NCBI GenBank assembly: GCA_001179505.1
Contig: CDMY01000347.1
Span: forward strand, 188,363-252,362
DNA from: Vitrella brassicaformis
Taxonomy: Eukaryota; Sar; Vitrellaceae
DNA: 64,000 nucleotides
Direction: 5' to 3'
In this document: positions 34,889 through 44,900 of the stretch, in pieces
How positions within the stretch are numbered: position 1 is the stretch's first letter
Layout of the letters: each line of letters opens with the position of its first letter
Program-made: the position numbers and the translations under genes
Notes under the pieces: generated by a model
Database searches by the model: none
The model's input: the letters and a program-made list of their open reading frames with translations, nothing else
Told to the model about the DNA's origin: nothing

Positions 34889-36386
34889 GTACGCAGGAGG
34901 TGTCTCAATCAAAACAAACACAGATACATCATAGCTATAGGTATGCGCCCATCCGTTTGTTTGCCTGTTTGTTTGGCAGAGACATCGCTATCTACATTTT
35001 ATATCGCTGTCGGCCCTATATTTGGCTCCAGCACATGTTACTGACGGTAGGCAGTAAGCTCGATTGTGTGAGACACAGATGCATTCATCGCCGACGTAAT
35101 CTACTTAATCACTGCCCTCTGCCGTTTGTTTGTTTGTGTGTGGATGGATGGATGGATGGCTGAAGCCTTCAGCATGCCTGTCCATGCGTGTGTGTGTGCG
35201 TGTGTGTGCTATGATCACAGGGTTTCCAGTTCGCCAAGGAAGACGACGTGAGCACGACACACACACACTTGACGAATGGACATCTGATGAATTGTGGCTG
35301 TGTTCGTCTGACAGGACTTCCCCCTCCTGCCGGGCCCCAACAAGGTATGCCCGACAGGACATGCCAAAGTGACACACGCGAAACCAACAGACGTGTACAC
35401 ACATGCAACTGTCCACAGAACAACAATGCAACTGTGCACAGGGCAAGTGGGATAGTGTGCCCGCCAAGAGCAAGCAGCCGCCCAAGACCACCGCCACCGA
35501 CAAGATCACCGAGGTACGCACAGCGACACTCACGCACACAGACGCCTGCATGACGTCCTGCATGGCTGTCCATCAATGTGTGTACGTGGTCAGCGGCTTG
35601 GCGGCTCATGACCCGCCCCTCGCCGCTGACCAAGAAAAACAAGGCCGCCACCAAGGGCAAGAAGGCCACCATCACCATCCCGCCGCCCCCAACTTCACCA
35701 ACACCACTGCTCAAGGTGAGCGGAGAGGAAAAGGCGGGGCGGAGACATGGACGAGAATGCACTCACTGTGTGTGTGTGTCTGTCTGTCTCTGTGTGTGCC
35801 CGTGTGTGTGCAAGGGGCTGAGCTCATCATGGTGTTGGTCGTGCTGGTGGTGTTGTGTGTCGGTGCGGCGTGCTGCTGGGTGGCGCCCTCGCCGCTGCTG
35901 CTGGTGGTGCTCGGGGTGTTCGTCATATGGTGGCCCCACATGCCACCCGACGACAGCGCCGACTTCCATGAGGCGATGGAAGACTTCTCCACGTTTGAGG
36001 ACGCCCGGGAGCCCGACATACAGATCGCCACGCCAGAGTATGCGCCACCCCCCGCACCCCATCAGCCGGGCACTCGTCTTGCCCCCCGCCCGAAGCCGGC
36101 CGAGAAGGCCATGACCCCAGCGGCTGAGGAGGCGGCGTTGGCCGAGGCCGTGCGGGCCATGCTGAAGGCCCAGAAGGAGGTCGAGAAGGTGTCAAGGACA
36201 AGACTGCTGCCCCGGTCAATGATGGGCATCAGCGACACTTTCCTCCCCATCCCCACCGACCTGCTAAGCGCTGCCCCACCGCTGCCCCAGGCTCACACCA
36301 ACGCCAGAGCCAGGCTGGTGCGAGACCACCGCTGGCAGCCGCGGATCAACGCCCTCGGGCCGGACAGGGTGGCGCGCTACGTGTAG
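34889..36386 (+). pseudogene. Tandem copy 1 of a membrane protein gene, 3' end altered
   Basis: Exon-like segments: an Arg-Asp-Ile-Ala-Ile-Tyr-rich segment (about 34979), GFQFAKEDD (35220), DFPLLPGPNK (35313), KWDSVPAKSKQPPKTTATDK (35445-35514), then a membrane segment LIMVLVVLVVLCVGAACCWV and LLLVVLGVFVIWWPHM (35822-35942) and an acidic segment DDSADFHEAMEDFSTFED. The frame closes at TAG 36386. Beyond it, in the same frame, 36387-36614 still encodes sequence resembling copy 2 (SRLVPQSQWVFTTPQRPG versus TGLVPRHLWVYKTPERRRPG). The TAG is therefore either a premature stop relative to copy 2 or a genuine shorter end. Some upstream exon phases do not reconcile. It may continue from the gene at 33695. 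Confidence 0.5.
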
Positions 36387-39300
36387 GAGCCCCACAGGCC
36401 CCCTGCCGTGCCCGATGGGCCCGCCTCCCGCCTCGTGCCCCAGAGCCAGTGGGTATTCACCACCCCCCAGAGGCCGGGGCGCGACGCGCCGACAGCAGCA
36501 CCAGTACCAGCACCAGCCACCAACAGGCCGACGCGCGGCATCGCGGAGGTGTCTGCCGAGGCGGGCGAGGGCGACGTGAGGGGGGACTTCAAGCGGCGGA
36601 AGGTGGCTGCATGATGGATGGATGGATGGACGGATGGATGGATGGCTACCTACATGCATACCGCCGGTGTTGGAGCTACCGATAGTAGTGGTGTGCCGCC
36701 TGAATAGTGCTACCGACAGTTGTGGTGGGGATGGGCTACCGACAGTTGTGTGTTGGTGGTGGTGGGGGGGAGGAGGGCAAGTGCGGTGGTGCGGGTGCAT
36801 CGAGGGCTTTCATGTAAGGGAGTACTTAACGGCGTAATGTACATATATCTGTCTCTTCTTAACAAGATGAGTGGAGACAGGGCGGGAAAAGGGGACCCGT
36901 GACATGGCGTGTATCTCTGTCTGTCTGTCTGTGTGTGTGTGTGTGTGTGTGTGGCCAGGTGTCCTGGTGTGGTGCTTGCGGCAAAGGGGGGTGAGCCCTC
37001 CTCGGATGGCTGTCTACATTTTATATCTGCAAGGCTCTGTGGACATCATCCCTCGAAGAATGCATCGCCCGGTACGGAGAGCTCTAGTCGTCGCGTGCAC
37101 GTGCGCAGATACATCACACTGAATGTCCGTTCATGTGTCTGTTTGTTTGTTTGTTTGGCAGAGACATCGCTGTTTACATTTTGTATCGCGGTCCTGTGCT
37201 TCATCAAATTTCGCTCCCATGGCCTTTGGCGCCATCAATGGTCGAGAGGCTCCAGTGGTACTGCAGGTATGCAGTAAGCTCGATTGTGTGAGAGGGCTCG
37301 CCGATCCTCGCCATGGGACACACCTACACCACTGCCATTGGGTCAGCCAGCTACGCAGGGAGGGAGGGGGCCGCTGTTGTCAATCTGTCTTTGTCTCTTT
37401 CCCCGTGTGTGTAGGTTTGTGACCCTCCTGTCATTGGGCGAGGCGATTTGGTCTCCGCCATTCTACGAATACACCGTCACCATCGCCGCCAGGATCATGT
37501 CCGTCATCGTGTGGGCCGTCCATGGGGTATCTCATGCAGCGGCCACCGCCTTCGCCTGGCTGACCCGCATCTACGGCGCAATCGACTGCTGCTGGTGTGA
37601 CCTGGCGGCCTTCTGGTCAGCGGCTTGGCGGCTCATGACCCGCCCCTCGCCGCTGACCAAGAAAAACAAGGCCGCCACCAAGGGCAAGAAGGCCACCATC
37701 ACCATCCCGCCGCCTCCAGCTTCACCAACACCACTGCTCAAGGTGAGCGGAGAGAAAAAGGCGGGGCGGAGACATGGACGAGAATGCACTCACTGTGTGT
37801 GTGTGTGTGTGTCTGTCTGTGTGTGTGCCCGTGTGTGTGCAGGGGGCTGAGCTCATCATGGTGTTGGTCGCGCTGGCGGTGTTGTGTGTGGGTGCGGCAT
37901 GCTGCTGGGTGGCTCCCTCGCCGCTGCTGGTGGTGGTGCTCGGGGTGTTCGTCATATGGTGGCCCCACATGCCACCCGACGACAGCGCCGACTTCCATGA
38001 GGCGATGGAAGACTTCTCCGCGTTTGAGGACGCCCGAGAGCTCGACATACAGATCGCCACTCCAGAGTATGCGCCACCCCCCGCACCCCATCACCGGGCA
38101 CTCGTCTCGCCCCCCGCCCGAAGCCGGCCGAGAAGGCAATGACCCCAGCGGCTGAGGAGGCGGCGTTGGCCGAGGCCGTGCGGGCCATGCTGAAGGCCCA
38201 GAAGGAGGTCGAGAAGGTGTCAAGGACAAGACTGCTGCCCCGGTCAACGATGGGCATCGTGTCCCCCGACCGGTCGAAGACCCGCCCCACCGCCGACATC
38301 CCCACTGCCGCACGTGTCGCCGCCAAGGTCATGGAGGTCCGTCGGGAGTGTTCGAAGTTGGGCTGGCGCCCTGTCAAGGGGCTGCCGCAGCCAAAGAAGA
38401 TGCCCCCCCAGCCGCCCGCACTGAGGCCGACCGGCCTAGTGCCCCGCCATCTCTGGGTCTACAAGACGCCAGAGCGGCGCCGCCCGGGCACCACCATCCG
38501 CCCAACAGCAGCACCGGCACCAGCAGTGGCAGCAGCGGCGGCACCAGCACCAGCACCGGCAAAGGCGCAGCAGCAGGCGCCGCCTGTGGTGAGCATGCCA
38601 ACGGCCACCGGACGGCAGCTCAACTAAGGAGGGAGTGCCCCGGCAAGAGGCGCCGTGTCGCGTGAGCAGGGGATGTCTGTCAATGAGGGCACTACGACTG
38701 CTGTGCGGTAGGGATGTCGAGACCTACCAACACCAGCAACACTCTGGCCCCCGACAGTTGTGTTAGTGGTGGTGGTGGAGGCTACCGACAGTTGTGTTAG
38801 TGGTGGTGGTGGTGGTGGTGGGGAGGGGGGGAGCCAAGTGCGGTGGTGTGGGTGCATGTGTGTCTGTCTGCCGGTGTGGTGGTCTGGGCTGCTGATTGTA
38901 TGTCTGGCGTGTGTGTCTGTATGTGTCTGGGAGTACTTAACGTTGTAATGTAGATATGTCTGTCTCTACGTAACAATCGCTGCCCTCAGTGTGTGTCGCC
39001 TGCCTGCCTGCCTGCCTGGATGGATGGAGGGCTTTCATGTAAGGGAGTATTTAACGTTGTAATGTACATATATCTGTCTCCACCTGATCATCTGCACCCA
39101 GTTGCGGCCGATGTGCGACTTGCTGCTGGGGGGGCTGCACGAGGAGGCGCGCTGATGATCGGTCAAGCGAGTGGGTGAGTGAGTGAGTTGATGAGAGAAA
39201 GATGGGTGGCTGGATGGGTGGCTGCATCTCTGTCTATATTTTCTATCTGCGGTTTGTGTGCACGGAATTCATCAAATGATTGCTGCCTTCATTTTATATC
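34920..39300 (+). repeat. Tandem duplication, unit about 2.2 kb, plus a partial third unit
   Basis: Matching blocks in the same order: GAGACATCGCT..TACATTTT at 34979 and 37159; GCAGTAAGCTCGATTGTGTG at 35051 and 37267; the exon beginning GCGGCTTGGCGGCTCATGAC at about 35593 and 37620; the membrane exon at about 35819 and 37855; and a 3' block GGGAGTACTTAACG..GTAATGTA at about 36819, repeated at about 38930 and 39043. A shortened third copy of the TACATTTTATATC block lies near 39230-39300. Confidence 0.8.
37131..38627 (+). pseudogene. Tandem copy 2 of the membrane protein gene, frameshifted
   Basis: Carries an exon seemingly absent from copy 1 (YEYTVTIAARIMSVIVWAVH, about 37465-37540), then RLMTRPSPLTKKNKAATKGK, the membrane span LIMVLVALAVLCVGAACCWV and the acidic DDSADFHEAMEDFSAFED. 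Near 38093 it has CATCACCGGG where copy 1 has CATCAGCCGGG: a one-base loss that moves the frame and closes it at 38142. The downstream frame (MTPAAEEAALAEAVRAMLKA through the Ala/Pro-rich tail to TAA 38627) stays open and well conserved, so the loss is recent, is an assembly error, or is bypassed by splicing I cannot see. Confidence 0.6.
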
Positions 39301-40298
39301 CGTTGAAGTGTCGCTTGTTATGTCACGGAGAAAGGAAGAAAGAGGTAGAGAAATGGATGCGTACATGCAGACTCTGGACCGACACGAACTGCATCTAAGC
39401 CTGTCTGAAAAAATGCGTGTCTCGCCATTCGCCAATACCGTACGGGAGAAATACATGCATACTCGACCAGGTGCCAAGCCTACAACTCCGTACTTAGCAT
39501 CATTCGTCAGCCGACTCGCTGCAAAGTGTTCTCCCCCTTGTCCACCAAACCCGCCCCGCCCCCCTTCCCCTTCTCGCCCGCCAAAGCCACACACATTAAT
39601 GCAGGGGAAAAAACGAAACGAAGGAAGTGGGTGTGGGTGTCGGGTTTGAGAGTTGTACAACTCACCAACTGACTCACACCAACTGACAAAACAGGACAAA
39701 TGCGCTGACACGCTGCATGGGGCCGCAAGCAGCTTGTGCACCGGTGGTACAGAGATAATAAACAGACTACCACTGGTGGAGCTTGCAGACATCCACACGC
39801 ACGCACACACGAATGAATATCCTACACCCTACGCCGTAAAGGCGCGACTTCCAAGCCTTTCTGCCGGCTCAATCACACAAGACGACACCACACAGGTCGA
39901 CTGGCCGACAAAAATCAATGACACAAACTGCGCATGAGCGACAAGGCGACGAAGGCCGAATGTCTCTGTGTATGTATGTGTGTATGTGTGAAGACCACGT
40001 ACTCGGGAGGAGAGGGGCGGGCAGGAAGACACACCACACAAACCGCAGGCCGCACACGCAGGCAGACACCGAGACGAACGAAACACGTGCAGCCACTCAC
40101 CCACCCCTATCTGTACACGCCCCCACACACACCCATCATCCACAGCCATCACATCACATCCCATGCTGCCGTCCCCTCCGTCGCTCCCTGCCATTGTCAC
40201 ATACCACCCTCTGTCCTACACACATACACATGACAGACACGACTCCCCCACAGCTAGGCCGCCAAGTTGGTCAACACAGCCGGCTCGTCCGGCCCCGC
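38628..40298. other. Intergenic region with duplicated 3' blocks and low-complexity DNA
   Basis: Holds two further copies of the 3' block (about 38930 and 39043), GGT runs at about 38760-38825, a TGCC run at about 39000-39018 and CA-rich DNA at 40000-40250. An open frame from ATG 39320 to 39649 (MSRRKEERGREMDAYMQTLD, then a Pro-rich segment) is the best coding candidate but lacks corroborating features. Confidence 0.5.
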
Positions 40299-41500
40299 TT
40301 ACGACGAGGGCGCCGTCGTGTCCGACCCACTGTCCACCGGAATCGGCTCCATCTGCACCATATTCACCGTTGTGGGCGCCGGGGGGGCCGTGGGCGTCAT
40401 GACGGTGACGGCCGGCGGCTTGGTCGTTGGGGCGAGGGATGCATCAGCCTCCATGAAGCGAATGGCGATGGCGTTGCTCACGCCGGTGTTGGCGTGGTAT
40501 CGGCCGCTGATAGACCGCCGGCTGGCGTCGAAGCGGCCGGTGACGTCCACACGGAGGTTGTCGGTGCCCATCTCGCCCCACGACACGCGGCCACTCCTGG
40601 CGCTATAGACGCCGTTGACTGTGAAGGTGCCGTCCGCGTCGGTGCCAGTCCCCGTGACGGTGCCGTCGTAGTCGAAAGTCAGCTTGTAGGTGGTCGTGAG
40701 CGACTTGGTCTCGCCGTAGGGACCGCCCTTTGTGGAGAAGGGCACATAAGTGCCGAGCCATTCGCCAGAGCCAGGGAGAGTCTCGGTCTGCGCCGGCCCG
40801 GTGCGACTCCGCCGGCCGTTGGCAAGTCTTTGGATCCAGCTGGCGATGCCCACACAGCCGAGGCAGAGAAAGCCGAGCCCAAAGTACGCGCCTAGCATAA
40901 TGAGACCGACGGGTGGTGGTCGTTTGGCGTTGTCGTGGCAGCAGGGCATCAGCCAGGAGTACTGGGGCAGTAGGGCGCTGTTGCGCCCGTATGGGCAGTT
41001 GCTGTCGACGTAGCACCATGGCTGATACTGGGTCTCGGGGATGAAAGCCTTCGGCTAGTATCCACACCTGTCACCTTGCCCGGCGGAGTTGGCAACGCCA
41101 ATGCACTTACATGCAGGAATGGCACACGCAGTGCTCAGTCTGCGAGTTTCAGCTCCAGTCTCATCAACGGCAACTGCAGGCAGACAGACAGGCAGGCAGC
41201 AGACACACGACACCTTGCGTGGAATGTCCTGCTCACTGAGAGTGAATGGATTTCCCTCGTGGGTACTCACTCACCACTGAGATCTGTATCGATGACGTCA
41301 GCCGAGGCATGCGCAGATGCGCCATGCGCCTGCAAACACACACACGGCGGAGGAGGCGAACGGGAGCAAGCTGACAGAGTCAGTCAGTCAATCAATGCGT
41401 GGTGAATGAACTCCCCTACCGTCGCATCGGTGACGAAGGCAACAGCGGACACGGCACTGCCCAGCAGGAGGGCGCCAACGAGGCACAGAAGCAGTTTCAT
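40299..41500 (-). pseudogene. Secreted/membrane protein with an in-frame TAG
   Basis: ATG 41500 starts a signal peptide (MKLLLCLVGALLLGSAVSAV). Two small exons follow, then a third with AIPACKCIGVANSAGQGDRC. That frame meets TAG at 41057-41055 and continues open on the other side with FIPETQYQPWCYVDSNCPYG, a pair of membrane-proximal Cys, a membrane span (LIMLGAYFGLGFLCLGCVGI) and a beta-rich domain (KLTFDYDGTVTGTGTDADGT; SGRYHANTGVSNAIAIRF), ending at TAA 40299. The CKCIG...PWCYVD cysteine pattern spans the stop, and I found no GT-AG intron that removes it and keeps frame. Either the gene is broken, or a splice choice or sequence error is hidden. Confidence 0.55.
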
Positions 41501-41968
41501 CGTCAGGCTGACCGAGTGAGCCAGTCAATCAATGCAATGCGTGGTGAATGAAATCCCCTACTGCCGCATCCAGCGCGCAGAGGGAGAGAGAAGCAGCTGC
41601 AGGGAGCGTGATTTGCGAGCTTAAAACGGCTCGGCGAACAGGGTGCGCGTCAAAGCCTGGCGCGACGCGCTGCGCGTCCAAGACAGCGCACCAGACCACA
41701 GACAATCGAGGCAACGATTTTCCACGGTGCTGCCTGGCTGTCCAAGTGCCTGCCTGTCTGTCCTTTCCACTGCTCTCTCTATTGCTTCGCCTGCTGCCCT
41801 CTATCACTCTGTATTTTTCTCAAGACTGACTGTCTGTCTATGCTGCCTGCCTGCCTGCCTGCCTGTTGCCTCGCTGAGTGAGTGACCGCATCTGTGGAAT
41901 TTTTCCCTCCCTCCCTCGCTGTCTGATTGACGGAGTGACTGACTGAGGCGTGGCCATCCAAAAAGACG
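41501..41968. other. Divergent promoter region
   Basis: 468 bp between two divergent genes that both encode signal peptides. It contains CTGC/TGCC repeats (about 41845-41865) and CTCC runs (about 41905-41920). No exon seen. Confidence 0.55.
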
Positions 41969-44900
41969 ATGGTGGGGCTCAGGCGGCAGGTGTGCGCTGT
42001 GGCCCTGTTGCTCCCGCTGGCCACGGCGGGCCAAGAATGCGGCCTTGTCTGGGAGATGGACAAGGACATCAACTCAGGTGAGTTCACTGAAGGAATGGAA
42101 GACAGACAGACAGACCGAAACACACTCACCCATCTGATCTGCCTCCCTGTCTGTGTGGTGTGCCGAACAGGCGTGAACATATTCTCACCGGAGGACACTG
42201 AGAAGAACATCTCGCCGGACGCCACCCTGTCAGCGTCGAGCAAGGAGGAGTGCTGGTCGTTGTGCGAGCCGCTGCCCGAGTGTCAGGGGATTGTCTACAG
42301 CGACGGGTCCGTCATTGTACAGGGCTGCTGGCTCAAGGGCAGCATCGAGAGGGAGGAGGAAAAACAAGGCTTCGGTCTCTGGGCGGGCAAGAGGGTGTGC
42401 GGCGACGACGCTGAGGAGAAGACGGATGGAGTCGTGGGGCCCACACAGACCATCAGACACGAAGGTCAGTCAGTTAGTCAGTCTTGCTGTCCGGTGATGG
42501 ATGGATAGATGAGCTCGTCTCTGTGTCTGTCGTGCTGTGTGTGCAGATCTCAACATCACTCTGACTGCGCTGCTGACGTGCTCCGACGAGGGCCAGAAGC
42601 ACCCGTCCTTCCCTCCGCTAGAGGCGGGTCTGCCGCCCATCCCGGTGTCCATCCTGCCCCTGCTGAACCTCACCTACAACTACTCCGCCCCCTGGCTGGA
42701 CCACCCCATCGTCAGTGAGCCCTTCACCTTCACCTTAACGGCCGATGCAGATGACCCCGACGAGGCGTCCAACGTGCCGATCCGTGCGTCGATCAAAGGG
42801 ATGGATGCCATCGTCGCCTTTGGGGACGTCCTGGTGCCACTCAACCTCACCAGCGGCAACGAGGGGGAGGGGCACGTGGCCGCCGGGTGCGACGGGCGCA
42901 ACATTGGCAGGGGCCATGTGGTGCTGCGGAGGGTGCAGGTCACCCTGGCCGATGGCTATGGCAACGAAGTCGCTGTCGAGGCCGCCAACTGCAGCAGCAC
43001 CATTCGTAAGTACTTACATTGGAGGCACCACAATCAATCAATGAACCCGTCCGTGGATTTTCATTGTGTGTCCTCCCCCCGTTTCTTTTACTAACCAGAG
43101 TGTCAGGACAACACCCCCCCGGCCGTTGAGTGCTCGCATGTCAACCTGCAGGAGCTGTCGTTCGGTGAGAGGCGGGAGATCGACCCAGGCGCCATCACCG
43201 TGTACAACGATGCGGGCACTGGCGTGCACGCGGCTTTGCTGCACCCCAGCCATGTGGAGTGCGGTGAGGTGGGGCGGCACACGGTTGATGTGGAGATCGA
43301 GGCGAGGGACGGGACGGGCCATGTGGCCAAGACCATGTGCTACGACGCCGTCGAATACAGTGAGATGAGAAAGAGAGAGAGGAGGGAGGACATTCATTGT
43401 TTGTGTGCATCATCCATCCATCCACCCATCTATTTTGCTGTCTGCTGTGCTGTTGTCCTCTCCTCTCCTCTCCTCTCTCTGTGCGTCTCCCTCCCCATTC
43501 CAGCTTGTGAAAGTAAGAACAGGACACGATGAATACAACGAGACGAGCGTTCGTTATCTCTTCCCCCCCGTGTGCGTGTCGATCAGCGGATCCCCCGACC
43601 GACGGCTGCCGTGTGAGTGCGGCCTTCCAGCGCATGCTGGACATCAACCCGTCCATCGAGGGCTTCGACGACACGCCGCACAACGCCACCACCAAGGAGG
43701 AGTGCTGGGAGCAGTGCCGGCCCATGCCCGAGTGCCACGGCATGGTCTTTATCGCAGAATACGACGGATCAAACAAATGCTACCTCAAGGTCAGTTTTCC
43801 TTCCGTCGCCTTGACCTCGATGTGCCAATGAGTGAGTGCCCCTCTCTCGTGTGTGTGCAGGGCCCGATAGAGAGCGAGGAGTTCAATTTCAATAACACGC
43901 GGATGTGGGGCGGCCGCAAGATCGTCAAGTGCGGCCCCTCGGCCATCTTCGACTCCCAAACTCCCAACACACTCACCGTCAGCTTCTCCGAGTCCGTCGA
44001 GGGGCTCGACCAATACGACTTCGACATCACCAGCGGGGCCGATGTGAGTGTCAAAGGAGTCCGTGAGGCGGGCAGCAACAGGTATGCGGTCGACCTGGAG
44101 GGCGGCATGCCGGAAGGGGCTGTGTTGAGTGTGGCGCTGAGGAATGGGGCTGTGACTAACGAAATGGGGCAGGAGAACGAGGCGACCGAGCCCTTCGAGA
44201 TGAGATACGGTACGTGGGCATTATATCAATGGGGGCGCGTACAATAGATGGGATGGGATCTATGGACTCGCCTGTGTGTCTGTGGTCTCTCAGACACGCA
44301 GCCGCCAGCGGTGTCGCTGTCCACATCAGGGCTGCCCCCCTCGTTCTCCCTCGTCCGCACCAACCACCAGCCGCTCCGCATCCACGTCACCTTGTCAGAG
44401 CCTGTCACAGGTTTTGGTCTGGAGGACTTCACTGTGACATGGCCCAACCACACGGTGAAGTGGCAGCCCGACGGCTCCGACGCGCCTGCCCCCGCCTCCC
44501 TGGGCAACCTGACCAAAGTGGACGACACCAACTACACGGTGGACTTCTCATCGCGGGCAGATGGGATGTTCTCGGTGTCCGTGGGGGAGGGGGGCGTGAG
44601 GGATGCGGCTGGCAACCTCAATGGAAAGTCGAACCAACTGGAGATCCTCAGGGGTGGGGGAGGGAGGCGAGGGCGTATGTGTGTGCGGGGCGGGGGGATG
44701 TCTGCACCGCACGCCATGCCATGGATGTCTGTGTGTCCATCCAGATCTGACGCCTCCCAATGTGCACCTGGAGGGTCCGGGTCCCTACGCCGCCACCAAC
44801 GCATCAACGTTCGAGATCCACCTGGTGCTCTCAGAGGTACCGTACCGTACCATCCCATCCACCCACCCCCACAACCATAAGCATAGCATGCCCATCGACA

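Noticed and set aside
41055-41057. Genetic-code change in which TAG is sense
   Set aside because: TAG ends several well-defined genes here (4040, 23224, 57201, 61169), so reassignment is not needed.
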